64,000 nucleotides of DNA from Nostoc sphaeroides (GTDB taxonomy: Bacteria > Cyanobacteriota > Cyanobacteriia > Cyanobacteriales > Nostocaceae), in NCBI RefSeq assembly GCF_003443655.1, contig NZ_CP031941.1:5605001-5669000 (forward strand). Direction: 5' to 3'. The position numbers and the translations under genes are program-made. Below the pieces are notes generated by a model, which was not told the origin of the DNA, did not search any database, and saw only the letters and a list, made by a program, of their open reading frames with translations. Of this stretch, positions 24,443-33,653 are shown piece after piece; positions within the stretch are counted from its first letter, which is position 1, and every line of letters starts with the position of its first letter.

Positions 24443-24879
24443 TCTAAAGCCTCCATATTCTTAATTAAAGTTAACAACTTTAAATCATATATTAAGGGAG
24501 TAGTTGTATCAGAACTTCAGAATCTGATAAAATTTCACGAAACTTAACTAAGGGGATTTAACTATTCCAAAAAACAAGGATTAGCTTGTTGGATTCAACC
24601 CATAGCTAATCTATAAAGGAAGTGCGGCTTTCAACCTAATAACTACCTAAAAAACTTTGTTCACATACTTCAGATTAGAAGATTCAGTTTCACCTTTTTG
24701 AAATAAAGCAATAATTTTTAACATATAGCAAAAGAAATTAATGGGGAGTGGGGAATGGGGAATGGGGAATGGGGAGTGGGGAATGGGGAGTGGGGAATGA
24801 AAAATTAAGGACAAGGGGAAAGACTTGTTGCAAGTTCTCATCTCCTGTCCCCCGACTCCCCCCACTCCCCCTACTCCCC
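24443..24879. other. Gene-free stretch upstream of cpcG
   Basis: It should hold the cpcG promoter. The visible content is the GGGGAAT heptamer array (24743-24798) and a matching pyrimidine tract of CTCCCCCTACTCCC units (about 24855-24897), which could pair with it. Confidence 0.5.
24743..24798. repeat. Heptamer tandem array, 8 units of GGGGAAT/GGGGAGT
   Basis: Eight exact 7-bp units alternate GGGGAGT and GGGGAAT. This is a short tandemly repeated repetitive (STRR) sequence of the type known from heterocystous cyanobacteria. Confidence 0.9.
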
Positions 24880-25434
24880 CTACTCCCTACTCCCTTGACC
24901 TACCCAAAATTCCAGGGGATCTATGGTTGACTTACAGTAAGGCCAACTACGTAAAGTTGCTTCCATCCCTCCCTCCCAGTAAGGTGGTTCCAATCCCAGT
25001 CCTAAACATAGATGAGATAGGATGCTAGCAAACTGCTGATTGTGACCAAAGTCTGCTACATGGGCATGGGCATATTCATGGATAACTACACCAAACCAGT
25101 CTCTAGGTGCAACTCGACCGACATCTACCAGAATAGTGATTGGGTTTGTGAGAATGTTGCACAGCCCGTCGATGCCGAAGGATTGAGCTATGGGTACTGC
25201 AAAAATTTGGATGTGGCGACGCTCTTGGGGATGAAAGCACTCATGACAAAGCTCTAGATAGGCATTGATCTGAGCGTTAACGGTGTTAATATTATCGCCG
25301 ATCCAAGTACAAATGGGGATGCGATCGCGCACGTTATCGAACACATCCACCATACCAGGTTCTAGGGCAAAGCCCCGTACCAAATGCAGATAATCTCGGC
25401 CACGAGTAAAAGCATCGGTCTGCTTGAGAATCAT
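24880..25434 (-). CDS. Putative zinc metallopeptidase (HExxH)
   Basis: The 184-residue protein contains VVIHEYAHAHVADFGHNQQF, an HExxH zinc motif followed by a histidine eight residues later, as in SprT/DUF45-like minimal gluzincins. Upstream are PITILVDVGRVAPRDW and several histidines. No signal peptide is seen. The start codon follows the cpcS stop directly, so the two are translated as one unit, which suggests a role linked to phycobiliprotein maturation or quality control. That role is inferred only from position; the protease family assignment rests on the single motif. Confidence 0.65.
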   Translation of the reverse strand: MILKQTDAFTRGRDYLHLVRGFALEPGMVDVFDNVRDRIPICTWIGDNINTVNAQINAYLELCHECFHPQERRHIQIFAVPIAQSFGIDGLCNILTNPITILVDVGRVAPRDWFGVVIHEYAHAHVADFGHNQQFASILSHLCLGLGLEPPYWEGGMEATLRSWPYCKSTIDPLEFWVGQGSRE

Positions 25435-26040
25435 TCACCAGCCCAAAACTGAATAAAACTGTCTTTTTTCCAGAACATCCGACCCAATTTCTGTTACTTC
25501 TTCTGTACTAGAAACCTCAACAGAAGTTTCAATACGGGTTTCAGTACAAAATGATGCAGTGCTAAAGCCACCAAAGCGTTTCACTGTACTGGTTCGCATT
25601 CGCATATTTGGGCTGGCGAACCAGAATCTCTCAATGGAACTCATTGTTTCGTATTCGGTTGTCAACACTAGCCCATCTTCATCATCCATGTGAAAAAGAC
25701 CGACTACAGGCATAATTTCGGCATAGCCTCTTTCACGGAGTAATTTACCAGCTCTTGGGTTATCGCCATCAGGCACGATCGCAAATATGGTTTTCCCTTC
25801 ATGGTTCTCCTCATTTTCTCTATCCCAAGCCATTGTGCCCAGCCAACGTACGCGTGATCCACCTACTGAAAGACTGGGGTCAATCTGATGATACTGGCAT
25901 AGTTCAATGATTTCGGGATGATTGGCATCCAGAGTTTCTACCTGTATATCCGATTCTCCTGTTTCTGAGCGCTTGAAGGGTAAGTGATGAGTTGCACGTT
26001 GCGATCGCCACTTACCAGCACTTAACTGAAAAAAGTCCAT
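25435..26040 (-). CDS. cpcS: CpcS/CpeS-type phycobiliprotein bilin lyase
   Basis: The protein begins MDFFQLSAGKWRSQRATHHL, the standard N-terminal signature of the CpcS/CpeS lyases, followed by a ten-stranded lipocalin-like pattern (VRWLGTMAWD, VVGLFHMDDEDGLVLTTEY, SIERFWFASPNMRMRTSTVK). These enzymes attach phycocyanobilin to the Cys-82/84 site of phycobiliproteins. A TTG at 26052 with GGAG eight bases upstream is an alternative start adding four residues. It is followed without a gap by the HExxH protein, and cpcG lies further along the same strand. Confidence 0.92.
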   Translation of the reverse strand: MDFFQLSAGKWRSQRATHHLPFKRSETGESDIQVETLDANHPEIIELCQYHQIDPSLSVGGSRVRWLGTMAWDRENEENHEGKTIFAIVPDGDNPRAGKLLRERGYAEIMPVVGLFHMDDEDGLVLTTEYETMSSIERFWFASPNMRMRTSTVKRFGGFSTASFCTETRIETSVEVSSTEEVTEIGSDVLEKRQFYSVLGW

Positions 26041-26052
26041 TGCGTCTATCAA

Positions 26053-26526
26053 TCTTCTGACTCCTACTTATTACTCCTGCGGATGATGTTTTGCGAGTTT
26101 TTTCTTTTTAAAGTTTTTGGTATATAAACATTCTAAACATTACAACGATTAGTGGTCAGCTTCAACACCTGATTGATTCACTGTCTGTTGTCCTGTATCT
26201 CTGGCCTTTTGGTTGCCATGATTACGGGTGCTTTTAAATGCTGGCTTACTCCGTGGCAAAATTACCTTCAACAGGAAATGTGTGCTAACAATCAATACAG
26301 TTTAGTTAAGTAATTTTTTTTTCTCTCTGTGTCCTCTGCGCCTCTGTGGTTCGTTAAAAAAACGGCTTTGACAAAGAGTGCTAACCTTAACTGAAACGTA
26401 TTGTGCTAAAGATGGTGACTGTTTAATTAAGGCGAAAGCGATGAGTAATTATATTGTTGTAGAGACGTCGATCGGGAGGGAGCATCCCAATGCAAGCAAA
26501 TTTACCAAAATATTGGATTAATACAG
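26053..26526. other. Gene-free stretch with repeat fragments
   Basis: It contains a CTCTGTGTCCTCTGCGCCTCTGTGG-type dispersed repeat (about 26309-26355) and a half-element starting GGGAGCATCCCAATGCAAG (26476 on), matching one end of the MITE at 46872-47035. No gene is seen. Confidence 0.5.
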
Positions 26527-27726
26527 TTAAGCTTGATTTAAACGTCTATTGTTTATCCAAGACATGATTAGATTTCTAAACTTGTCTGTTTTTGCCTCAG
26601 TAAAATGTGCGATGACAACCGCATATAAAAATACAAATACAACTATAATAAGCGCCAAGAATACGTGAAAAATATCTGGTTGCCAAGGGCGATCGCCAAT
26701 TACACATGCTCTGATAAAGCACAGGATCGGCATGTGGACAAGATAAAGAGTGTATGAACATCCTGCTAAACCTTTAGAAAATTTTTCGTATGCTCCTTCT
26801 TGTCTTATTTGACTACGACTATTAACTAGAAGATATATCATGACAGCAGTAGAACTTCCTATGAAAAAATCTCCTATCTCTCGACCAATAAAACGTTCAA
26901 TCATTAAGGCAATGCCCAAGATTAGTATAGACAAAATAGTGAGTAAATTTAGTAGCTTCTTGTTATTAAGATATTTAGAAGGATGAGATATACTAACTAA
27001 TGCTCCCATAAGCCAAACCAGAAAATAAATTCTAATTTCCGAACCAACCATTAATAATATCCCTGAAGCCAATAAAGCGTATAAAATACGGGCTTTTAAG
27101 GATTTAACACAAAAGAATAGGATGATTGCAGGAAAAAGTATATAGTACCAAAATTCATAGGCTAAACTCCAAACTGCTTTATTTGAACCAAATAAATCTA
27201 CAAAAATTGTTTGCAAAAAAACTAGAGTTCCCAAAGCATTTTGAAATGTGAAATTTTCCAAAATTTTATAAGTTGCTAAATGACCGTTGTGAAACTTTTC
27301 TCCATAAAAGCTGTCTTGTCCAGTACCAAATATTTTTATACCGAGATAATCCCAAACAGAAGAGAGCAATAAAGCAGGAATTAATACTATATATAAGCGT
27401 GTTAAACGATCTACTAAATAATTAACCCAAGACCATTGCTTTTGTTTAATTCTCCTGATTACACTAGCTGAAATAAAAAATCCACTCAACACAAAAAAAA
27501 TCATTACAGATTGATGACCCAATACTGTTAATGAATTTAACCTTTTTATCAAAAAATTAGGATTAATAATTTCTGAATATTCTATAAATAATAGAATTCT
27601 TGTATGACCGATGAAAACTAATAAAGAAGCTAAACCTCTTAAAAAATCAAGATGAGTTGACCATCGATAATTCCTGATTGAAGGAATATTATAAATAGGC
27701 TGCGTCTGAGTTTTTTTTGCTAGCAT
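26527..27726 (-). CDS. Acyltransferase family 3 (OafA/YrhL type) membrane protein
   Basis: The 399-residue protein has about ten hydrophobic spans. The N-terminal HLDFLRGLASLLVFIGH carries the family arginine and histidine (R-G...H), followed by HQSVMIFFVLSGFFISA and, before the last spans, YTLYLVHMPIL. Members move acyl groups, often acetyl, onto extracellular polysaccharides, peptidoglycan or lipids across the inner membrane. There is no fused SGNH domain; an SGNH hydrolase is encoded far away at the window start. AT-rich single gene; the substrate is unknown. Confidence 0.88.
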   Translation of the reverse strand: MLAKKTQTQPIYNIPSIRNYRWSTHLDFLRGLASLLVFIGHTRILLFIEYSEIINPNFLIKRLNSLTVLGHQSVMIFFVLSGFFISASVIRRIKQKQWSWVNYLVDRLTRLYIVLIPALLLSSVWDYLGIKIFGTGQDSFYGEKFHNGHLATYKILENFTFQNALGTLVFLQTIFVDLFGSNKAVWSLAYEFWYYILFPAIILFFCVKSLKARILYALLASGILLMVGSEIRIYFLVWLMGALVSISHPSKYLNNKKLLNLLTILSILILGIALMIERFIGREIGDFFIGSSTAVMIYLLVNSRSQIRQEGAYEKFSKGLAGCSYTLYLVHMPILCFIRACVIGDRPWQPDIFHVFLALIIVVFVFLYAVVIAHFTEAKTDKFRNLIMSWINNRRLNQA

Positions 27727-28412
27727 TTTGGTAATCCAACAAAGGCTAATTCATTTTCTAAAGTTATTAACTGTGTTATATACAGCAATCGATATTTTCC
27801 TAGTAAAAGCTTTAAAACAAGGGAGAATATAAAGAGGAGAATTGGTAGCTCAATACAACAAATAATATACAATTATCTATATATGAATACTTATAACTTT
27901 ACAAAAAATTTTTTTTAAGTTTATCCAATATTCATCAAAATAAAATAAGAAAGATGAGATTCCTTAAGAAAAGCTCAGGAATCTCACAGACTACGCAATT
28001 AAGTAGGTAAGCATAATTAAACAGCGCTCTTTGATTAATCTGAAAAAATAAACTATTTGTAGTTTGGGTTGAACTTGGTTCAGTTCAAGCTATCCCTATA
28101 TTTAAAAGAACTAACCACAACAAAGGGTTCAGATTTTTATCTGGTGAAAGGAAAAAACTAATATTAAATACTTATACCAATTCAATTAATGATTGCAACA
28201 CATCCTTGGGTAAAGACGCGATGAATCGCGTCTCTACAAATGGTCTATTTGTCGGATTCTTTTTTCAAATTGGTATTACTAAAAAAATTGTTTCAGAAAC
28301 AAAAAAACTCATGATTAGCATCTTCAGATATCAGGCTAATCTGAACAATGCTATCATGAGTCTAAAAAATTAGAGTTGGCACGTATGATACATCTGTATG
28401 CCCCTACAGAGT
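27727..28412. other. Gene-free stretch between acyltransferase and glgA
   Basis: It is AT-rich, with a palindrome AGACGCGATGAATCGCGTCT at 28214-28233 and the glgA terminator at 28308-28360. No gene is seen. Confidence 0.5.
28308..28360 (-). terminator. Rho-independent terminator of glgA
   Basis: On the minus strand CTCATGATAGCAT pairs with ATGCTAATCATGAG (one bulge), with a further inner stem, and is followed by TTTTTTT. It lies about 50 bp past the glgA stop. Confidence 0.75.
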
Positions 28413-29852
28413 TTATGACTTGCTATTAGCGATCGCTTCGTTTAAGACTAACTCTGGTTGTGGTGTCTCCTCTTCTTCTGGCAAACCGTAAATTGACCTG
28501 TACAACTTCACGTACTCTTTGGCAGATTGATACCAACTAAAGTCTTCACTCATGCCCCGCTTTTGTAGTTCTTGCCATTGTGGTTTAAAACGGAAGCCTT
28601 CCCAAGCCCGGATCATACAGGTGAAAAGGTCTAGCGGTTCATAGCGGTCAAAGCAATAACCGGTGCCTGCTGCATTTTCGGGGTCGTGATGGCTTACGGT
28701 GTCAACTAATCCACCTGTGCGGCGGACAATGGGCACAGAACCGTAGCGTAAAGACATCATTTGGCTGATACCGCATGGTTCAAAACGACTAGGCATCAAG
28801 AAAGCGTCAGTACCAGCGTAGATGCGGCGAGAGAGGGCATCGTTATACAGTAAATAAGTTGCCATGCGTCCGGGAAAGCGGGATGCTAATTGCCACATCT
28901 GAGTTTCATAGTAGCGATCGCCTGTCCCTAACAGCACAAACTGTGCATCTGTATAAGAAAGGAAGCGATCGAGGATTTGCAATATCAAGTCAATGCCTTT
29001 TTGTTCCACTAATCGGGTCACAATCCCAATTAAAAAGGCTTTGGAGTTGACTTCTAATCCTACTTCTTCTTGCAAAGCAATTTTGTTGGCTTTGCGTTTC
29101 TCTAAAGTATCAGCAGTAAAGGTTTGGGCAATGTATTTGTCATTTTCTGGGTTATAAACTTCAGTATCAATACCGTTGATAATCCCAGATAATTTACCGC
29201 TAATAAAAGACAGCAAACCTTCTAATGTTTCACCGTAAGTAGGTGTCTTGATTTGCTCGGCATAAGTGGGCGAAACTGTATTTACCTTATTGGCAAATTG
29301 CACCGCCGCCGCCATTGTGTTGTGTCCTTGCATATACCAAGGACACCAAGTAATTTTTTCTAAATACCAACGCCACGGCCCTTGATAAGCCAGATTATGA
29401 ATGGTAAAGACTGTGGTGATATCAGGATCTTGGTGCATCCACACGGGAATCATCCCCGTATGCCAATCGTGACAATGGATAATTTCCGGTTTCCAGTAAT
29501 TCCAGGCAAACTCGGCTGCACCATTAGCAAAAAAGGTAAACCGCCAGTCTTCATCATCTCCAGAATAAATCCGGCGGGGTAGGAAGGCGGGATGTCCAAA
29601 TAAGTACAAGGGAACATCAGTACCAGGCAGAACGCTTTCATAAACAGCAAATTCCTGGAACATGGCAGATCCCCGCCAGATGGGTTCTTTAGGAATTTCC
29701 ATTTTGTCTGGCAGGAAGCCATAGTAAGGCAAAAATATCCGCACATCATGCCCCATTTCTCTCAGAAATTTGGGTAATGCCCCGACAACATCACCCATTC
29801 CTCCTACTTTGGCAATGGGTGCTGCCTCTGCTGCAACAAATAGAATCCGCAT
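28413..29852 (-). CDS. glgA: Glycogen synthase (GT5)
   Basis: The 479-residue enzyme starts MRILFVAAEAAPIAKVGGMG, with the KxGG ADP-glucose-binding motif in the first 20 residues. It continues with the usual GT5 landmarks: HCHDWHTGMIPVW, TIHNLAYQG, GIINGIDTEVYNP, GIVTRLVEQKGIDLI and the C-terminal PSRFEPCGISQMMSLRYG with the catalytic glutamate. It transfers glucose from ADP-glucose to glycogen in the cytosol. Length is normal for the family. A terminator follows; hemC lies upstream on the same strand with a 114-bp gap. Confidence 0.96.
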   Translation of the reverse strand: MRILFVAAEAAPIAKVGGMGDVVGALPKFLREMGHDVRIFLPYYGFLPDKMEIPKEPIWRGSAMFQEFAVYESVLPGTDVPLYLFGHPAFLPRRIYSGDDEDWRFTFFANGAAEFAWNYWKPEIIHCHDWHTGMIPVWMHQDPDITTVFTIHNLAYQGPWRWYLEKITWCPWYMQGHNTMAAAVQFANKVNTVSPTYAEQIKTPTYGETLEGLLSFISGKLSGIINGIDTEVYNPENDKYIAQTFTADTLEKRKANKIALQEEVGLEVNSKAFLIGIVTRLVEQKGIDLILQILDRFLSYTDAQFVLLGTGDRYYETQMWQLASRFPGRMATYLLYNDALSRRIYAGTDAFLMPSRFEPCGISQMMSLRYGSVPIVRRTGGLVDTVSHHDPENAAGTGYCFDRYEPLDLFTCMIRAWEGFRFKPQWQELQKRGMSEDFSWYQSAKEYVKLYRSIYGLPEEEETPQPELVLNEAIANSKS

Positions 29853-29966
29853 GGTAATTTTTGCTTCCCTGAGTCTATATTGTCAAATTAACTCTTGTCG
29901 CGTCTGGCACATCTTTTGTGCAACCGCGATCAATTCTTATCTAATCACATCGGCTTGCCCAATTGT

Positions 29967-30935
29967 TTAAGAACCGCGTTGAATCACCGCAAAAATTTCT
30001 GATAAAATTTCTTGCGCTCCTTGTTGCCGCAATAGTTCTGCTAGTTCTATGCCTAGCGCTTCAGCATTATTGGCAATTCCAGTGACGGTATCTTTTACGA
30101 ACTTTTGACCATCTACACTGGCGACGATCCCTGTTAATGTCAAATTCTCACCAGATATTTCTGTATTTACACCAATAGGTACTTGACAGCCGCCCTCTAA
30201 AGAGCGTAAAAAAGATCGTTCCGCGAGACAGCGATCGCGTGTTTCGGGATGTTCGATCGCTTTGAGTAGAGATAGCACTTCACTATCATCAGCACGGCAT
30301 TCTATCCCCAAAGCACCTTGTCCTACAGCGTGAAGGGAGATTTCTTTGGGGAGAATTTGATGAACGCGATCGCCCATTCCCAATCTCTCTAACCCTGCTG
30401 CTGCCAAAATCAAAGCATCGTATTCGCCTGCATCCAGTTTTGCCAACCGTGTAATCAAGTTTCCCCGGACATCCTTAAAACTAAAGTGCGGGAAGTGATG
30501 GCGTAACTGTGCTAACCGCCGCAGCGAAGATGTACCAATTACCGCACCTTCTGGCAATGTATCAATTTGTTTATCTTTGTGCTTTTCATGCACCACTAAT
30601 GCATCTGCTGGATTTTCCCGTTCAGTAATTGCTGCCAGTGTTAACCCTTCAGGTAAGTGAGTTGGCAGATCCTTGAGAGAATGAACGGCAAAGTCAATCT
30701 CCTGATTGAGCATTCCAACTTCAAGTTCTTTAGTAAAAAGTCCTTTATCGCCAATCTTAGCTAATGCTACATCCAAGATTTTATCGCCTTGGGTAGACAT
30801 GGTGTGGACTTCAAAAGTGATATCAGGAAAGGCTTTCTGGAGTTGCTCTTGTACCCAGTAGGTTTGAACCAGAGCAAGTTGGCTTTTGCGTGAACCAATC
30901 CGAATAGTGCGTGGGGGACTAGAAACAACTGAAGT
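29967..30935 (-). CDS. hemC: Hydroxymethylbilane synthase (porphobilinogen deaminase)
   Basis: The start is placed at MTSVVSSPPRTIRIGSRKSQ (30935); a TTG-type start six codons further up is less likely. Motifs: RKSQLALVQTYWV, HSLKDLPTHLPEGL, GTSSLRRLAQLRH (arginines binding the substrate carboxylates) and GGCQVPIGV, whose cysteine carries the dipyrromethane cofactor. The enzyme joins four porphobilinogens to the linear tetrapyrrole used for chlorophyll, haem and bilins. It is complete at about 322 residues. The neighbour downstream is glgA. Confidence 0.96.
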   Translation of the reverse strand, partial: TSVVSSPPRTIRIGSRKSQLALVQTYWVQEQLQKAFPDITFEVHTMSTQGDKILDVALAKIGDKGLFTKELEVGMLNQEIDFAVHSLKDLPTHLPEGLTLAAITERENPADALVVHEKHKDKQIDTLPEGAVIGTSSLRRLAQLRHHFPHFSFKDVRGNLITRLAKLDAGEYDALILAAAGLERLGMGDRVHQILPKEISLHAVGQGALGIECRADDSEVLSLLKAIEHPETRDRCLAERSFLRSLEGGCQVPIGVNTEISGENLTLTGIVASVDGQKFVKDTVTGIANNAEALGIELAELLRQQGAQEILSEIFAVIQRGS

Positions 30936-31257
30936 CATAAAACAATATATCAAACGGCGATAAATTCACTCTCATCTAGACTACCGTAGTCAGGGACTGA
31001 TACCAATTTTGAATTTTGGATTTTGGATTTTGGATTACAATTCTTTACCTAAAGTTTGTTACAGGAATCTCAAAGAATTCTATTTAATACAGCATTATTA
31101 CGGTACGATCCACTATATTTATTACTCTAAGACAATGAAAATACACGGTGCATGGATTGAACAAAAATGTTGAGCGCAGTCCCCACCTAAAAATACTATA
31201 AAAATATTTACATTTTAGGTGGGGTAAGCGAAACCAATATAAAAAGCGCAGCAACAG

Positions 31258-31683
31258 CTATTCCGGTTTTTCTTGATTCTGTACATACTCGATTAGCCGT
31301 GATAATGGTGCTTGTGCGCCAACACTGATAATTGCGTAAGAACTAGACCAAAATTGTGGTTTAGTTCCCCAGTAAAACTTAGATAAATGCTCACTATACT
31401 CAGAACGTAATCGACGAGATGTAACTGTTTTAATATTGTTCACTAATTTTGATAGGTCAACAGACGGGTGAGTTTCGAGCAGTGTGTGAATATGATCAGC
31501 CTCTCCACCAAATTCGATTAACTCACACTCCCACTTGGTTAAAAGTTCTTTGATAATGATATTTATTCTATCCAGCATCTCAGAATTTATTGACGTTCTC
31601 CGAAATTTAGTTACTAGAACCAAGTGGTAAATAAGTCTGAATGCACTGTTACTGCGGGTTTTTAATGCCTGTTTCTTTTCCAT
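31258..31683 (-). CDS. tnpA: IS200/IS605 TnpA HUH transposase
   Basis: The 141-residue protein has the HUH motif in GEADHIHTLLE (near residue 65) and a C-terminal tyrosine in SRLIEYVQNQ that would form the covalent DNA link. FRLIYHLVLVTKFRR is the usual N-terminal strand. It cuts and joins single-stranded element ends at the flanking hairpins. It is transcribed away from tnpB across a 78-bp gap. Length and motifs suggest an intact protein. Confidence 0.92.
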   Translation of the reverse strand: MEKKQALKTRSNSAFRLIYHLVLVTKFRRTSINSEMLDRINIIIKELLTKWECELIEFGGEADHIHTLLETHPSVDLSKLVNNIKTVTSRRLRSEYSEHLSKFYWGTKPQFWSSSYAIISVGAQAPLSRLIEYVQNQEKPE

Positions 31684-31761
31684 TAACTAATCAAAGAGCT
31701 AAGTTGACAACTATAAATGGTATCTGATACTATGACCTAAGTCAAGGTCGAGGCTGAAGTC

Positions 31762-33165
31762 ATGAGTAAGAAAAAAACTAAGCGGCATAAATCTAAAAAA
31801 CCGCCAGAACTAATTAGAACTGATGTTTGGGATTTAGTAACTCTAAAATCTGAGAAAGATCAAATGCTTTTAACGATTGAGGAGTATCGTAAATACCTTT
31901 TACCATTGGTAATAATAGTAAATGCTCAATGGCTTAACCTGTCTGATTTAACGGCAAAGGATAGGGTAAATGCTGTTGAGAAAATGATTCACAAAACAGC
32001 AGATAACCCCAACCCAAAGCATAAATATTTTCAATCAATCATTAAAACTCATCCATCGCATCGTAAGTTTCCCAGTTATTTAAGACGGGCTGCGATTGCG
32101 GATGCTATTGGAATTGTCTCAAGTTTTCAAACTCGTTATAGGGATTGGCAACGTGGGATTAGATCAAGACGGGATGCAAAACCACCACGTCTAACTGCTT
32201 TTGTTCATACCTATCCAGCCTTGTATAAAGGTCAACAGATTCGCTATAACCTGAACTACCAAACAGTTGATATTAAGGTTTGGAGTGGAACTGATTGGGT
32301 ATGGCTTAGTGGAATTAAGGTAAAACGTCACGGGTTGAATCGACATTTAACAGATGGCAATGAAATTTGTTCACCTGCATTAGTGGTAAACAAAAACAAA
32401 TGCCAACTATCAATGCCAGTAAAAATTGACAAAATTAATCGGGAGGATTCTGATTATGTAGTTAGTGTTGATTTAGGCATTAATAATGCGGCAACAGCTT
32501 CGGTAGTAGGAAAGAACGGTACTGTAAAGGCTAGGAAATTCATTAATCCCGCTAGAGACATAGACCGTCGTAATCAACGCCGAATGATGATTGCCAAAAA
32601 GTCTAAACAGACTCAAAATATTACTAAAACTAAACCTGAGAAAGGATTCTGTAAGGGACTTTATCGCAAGTCCTCACATATTAATTTAGAAATCTCACGT
32701 TACGTTGCTAGAAGTATTGTTGATTTGGCGAAAAATCATAATGTCAAAGTAATTGTGATTGAGAGCTTGTCTGGTTGGAAGGCGAAAGCTGGTAAGAAGG
32801 GTTCTCTACTAAAACAGAAATTTCATCTGTGGTGTCATGCCAAAATCGTTGAGATAATCACAGATAGATGGGCTGAGTTAGGGGGACAAGTTCAAGCTAT
32901 TAATCCCAAATATACCAGTGCCTATGCAATGGACGGAAGCGGTAAAGTTAAGCGTGATAAAAACAATTATTCTCTAGCCAAATTTACGACAGGCAAGCTT
33001 TATAACGCGGATCTATCCGCAGCTTATAATATTGGTGCTAGATATTGGTATTGCCTAATCACAGGTGATAAAACTTTTTCTAGAGTGTTCGTAAGCAAAA
33101 GTTCTAACGACACACTGAGAACGCCAGTAACTCTGGGAACGTTGAGAAGTCTTATAGCTTCTTAG
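31762..33165 (+). CDS. tnpB: TnpB (OrfB) RuvC nuclease lacking the usual zinc-ribbon cysteines
   Basis: The 467-residue protein shows the three RuvC motifs of TnpB: SVDLGINNAATAS (Asp), VIVIESLSGW (Glu) and NADLSAAYNIGARY (Asp). TnpB is known as an RNA-guided nuclease and ancestor of Cas12, guided by the transcript from the element's 3' end. Between RuvC-II and -III, where canonical TnpB has two CxxC pairs, this one reads NPKYTSAYAMDGSGKVKRDK and LAKFTTGKLY with no cysteine. The catalytic triad is kept, so it may be a natural zinc-ribbon-less branch. The 3' end runs into the right hairpin, the usual place of the guide RNA. Confidence 0.88.
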   Translation: MSKKKTKRHKSKKPPELIRTDVWDLVTLKSEKDQMLLTIEEYRKYLLPLVIIVNAQWLNLSDLTAKDRVNAVEKMIHKTADNPNPKHKYFQSIIKTHPSHRKFPSYLRRAAIADAIGIVSSFQTRYRDWQRGIRSRRDAKPPRLTAFVHTYPALYKGQQIRYNLNYQTVDIKVWSGTDWVWLSGIKVKRHGLNRHLTDGNEICSPALVVNKNKCQLSMPVKIDKINREDSDYVVSVDLGINNAATASVVGKNGTVKARKFINPARDIDRRNQRRMMIAKKSKQTQNITKTKPEKGFCKGLYRKSSHINLEISRYVARSIVDLAKNHNVKVIVIESLSGWKAKAGKKGSLLKQKFHLWCHAKIVEIITDRWAELGGQVQAINPKYTSAYAMDGSGKVKRDKNNYSLAKFTTGKLYNADLSAAYNIGARYWYCLITGDKTFSRVFVSKSSNDTLRTPVTLGTLRSLIAS

Positions 33166-33258
33166 CGAAAGAATCCCCATCTATAATCTCTGATTTAGAT
33201 GGGGTGCGTTCAAAACTACTATAAACTGAATGTAGGACTTTCGGAGTAGCAGAAATTA

Positions 33259-33492
33259 TTGAGTGTTGCAAAATCTGCATCTCTAACCCTAGAGGAATTT
33301 TTGAAGTTACCAGAAACAAAGCCTGCAAGCCTTTATATTGATGGTGAGATTATCTTAAAACCAATGCCGAAAACCCGCCACTCCCGACTTCAGGCTAAGT
33401 TGATTGATGGAATTAATGACGTTCTAGATGGTGTTGATTTAAAATTGACAGTAGAACAGCTATTTGGCTGGTTAAATATGAAAGCAGAGTGA
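33259..33492 (+). pseudogene. Uma2-family gene with large internal deletion
   Basis: The first 50 residues (LTLEEFLKLPETKPASLYID, GEIILKPMPKTRHSRLQAKL) are a normal Uma2 N-terminus, and the last 20 (GVDLKLTVEQLFGWLNM) look like a normal Uma2 C-terminus. The nuclease core with PD and ExK motifs, about 100 residues, is missing between them while the frame is kept. A TTG at 33259 is the apparent start. It lies just after the IS605-type element, so imprecise recombination at that element is possible. It cannot be catalytically active. Confidence 0.7.
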
Positions 33493-33653
33493 GCAACTTC
33501 AGTCGGGGCTTTGGCGTAAGAGGTTTGCGATCGCTCAGTCGAAGGTTTAAATTATCTCATTAATATCAGACTAATTCAAACCACGCCTTTTGTGGGCGTG
33601 ATTTTTATTGGACTAATGATTAATGACTCTCGTATTGGGTTTTATTTGACTTT

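Larger units (their letters stand above)
31171..33210. mobile_element. IS605-type element with divergent tnpA and tnpB
   Basis: A left hairpin (CCCCACCTAAAA 31181-31192 with TTTTAGGTGGGG 31213-31224) and a right hairpin (CCCCATCT 33175-33182 with AGATGGGG 33197-33204) bracket a minus-strand tnpA and a plus-strand tnpB. Subterminal hairpins in place of terminal inverted repeats are the hallmark of IS200/IS605, whose single-strand transposition recognises them. Exact ends are not certain to a few bases. Confidence 0.85.

Noticed and set aside
24743..24798. Possible CRISPR or protein-coding repeat
   Set aside because: Pure heptamer array with no spacers; typical STRR.
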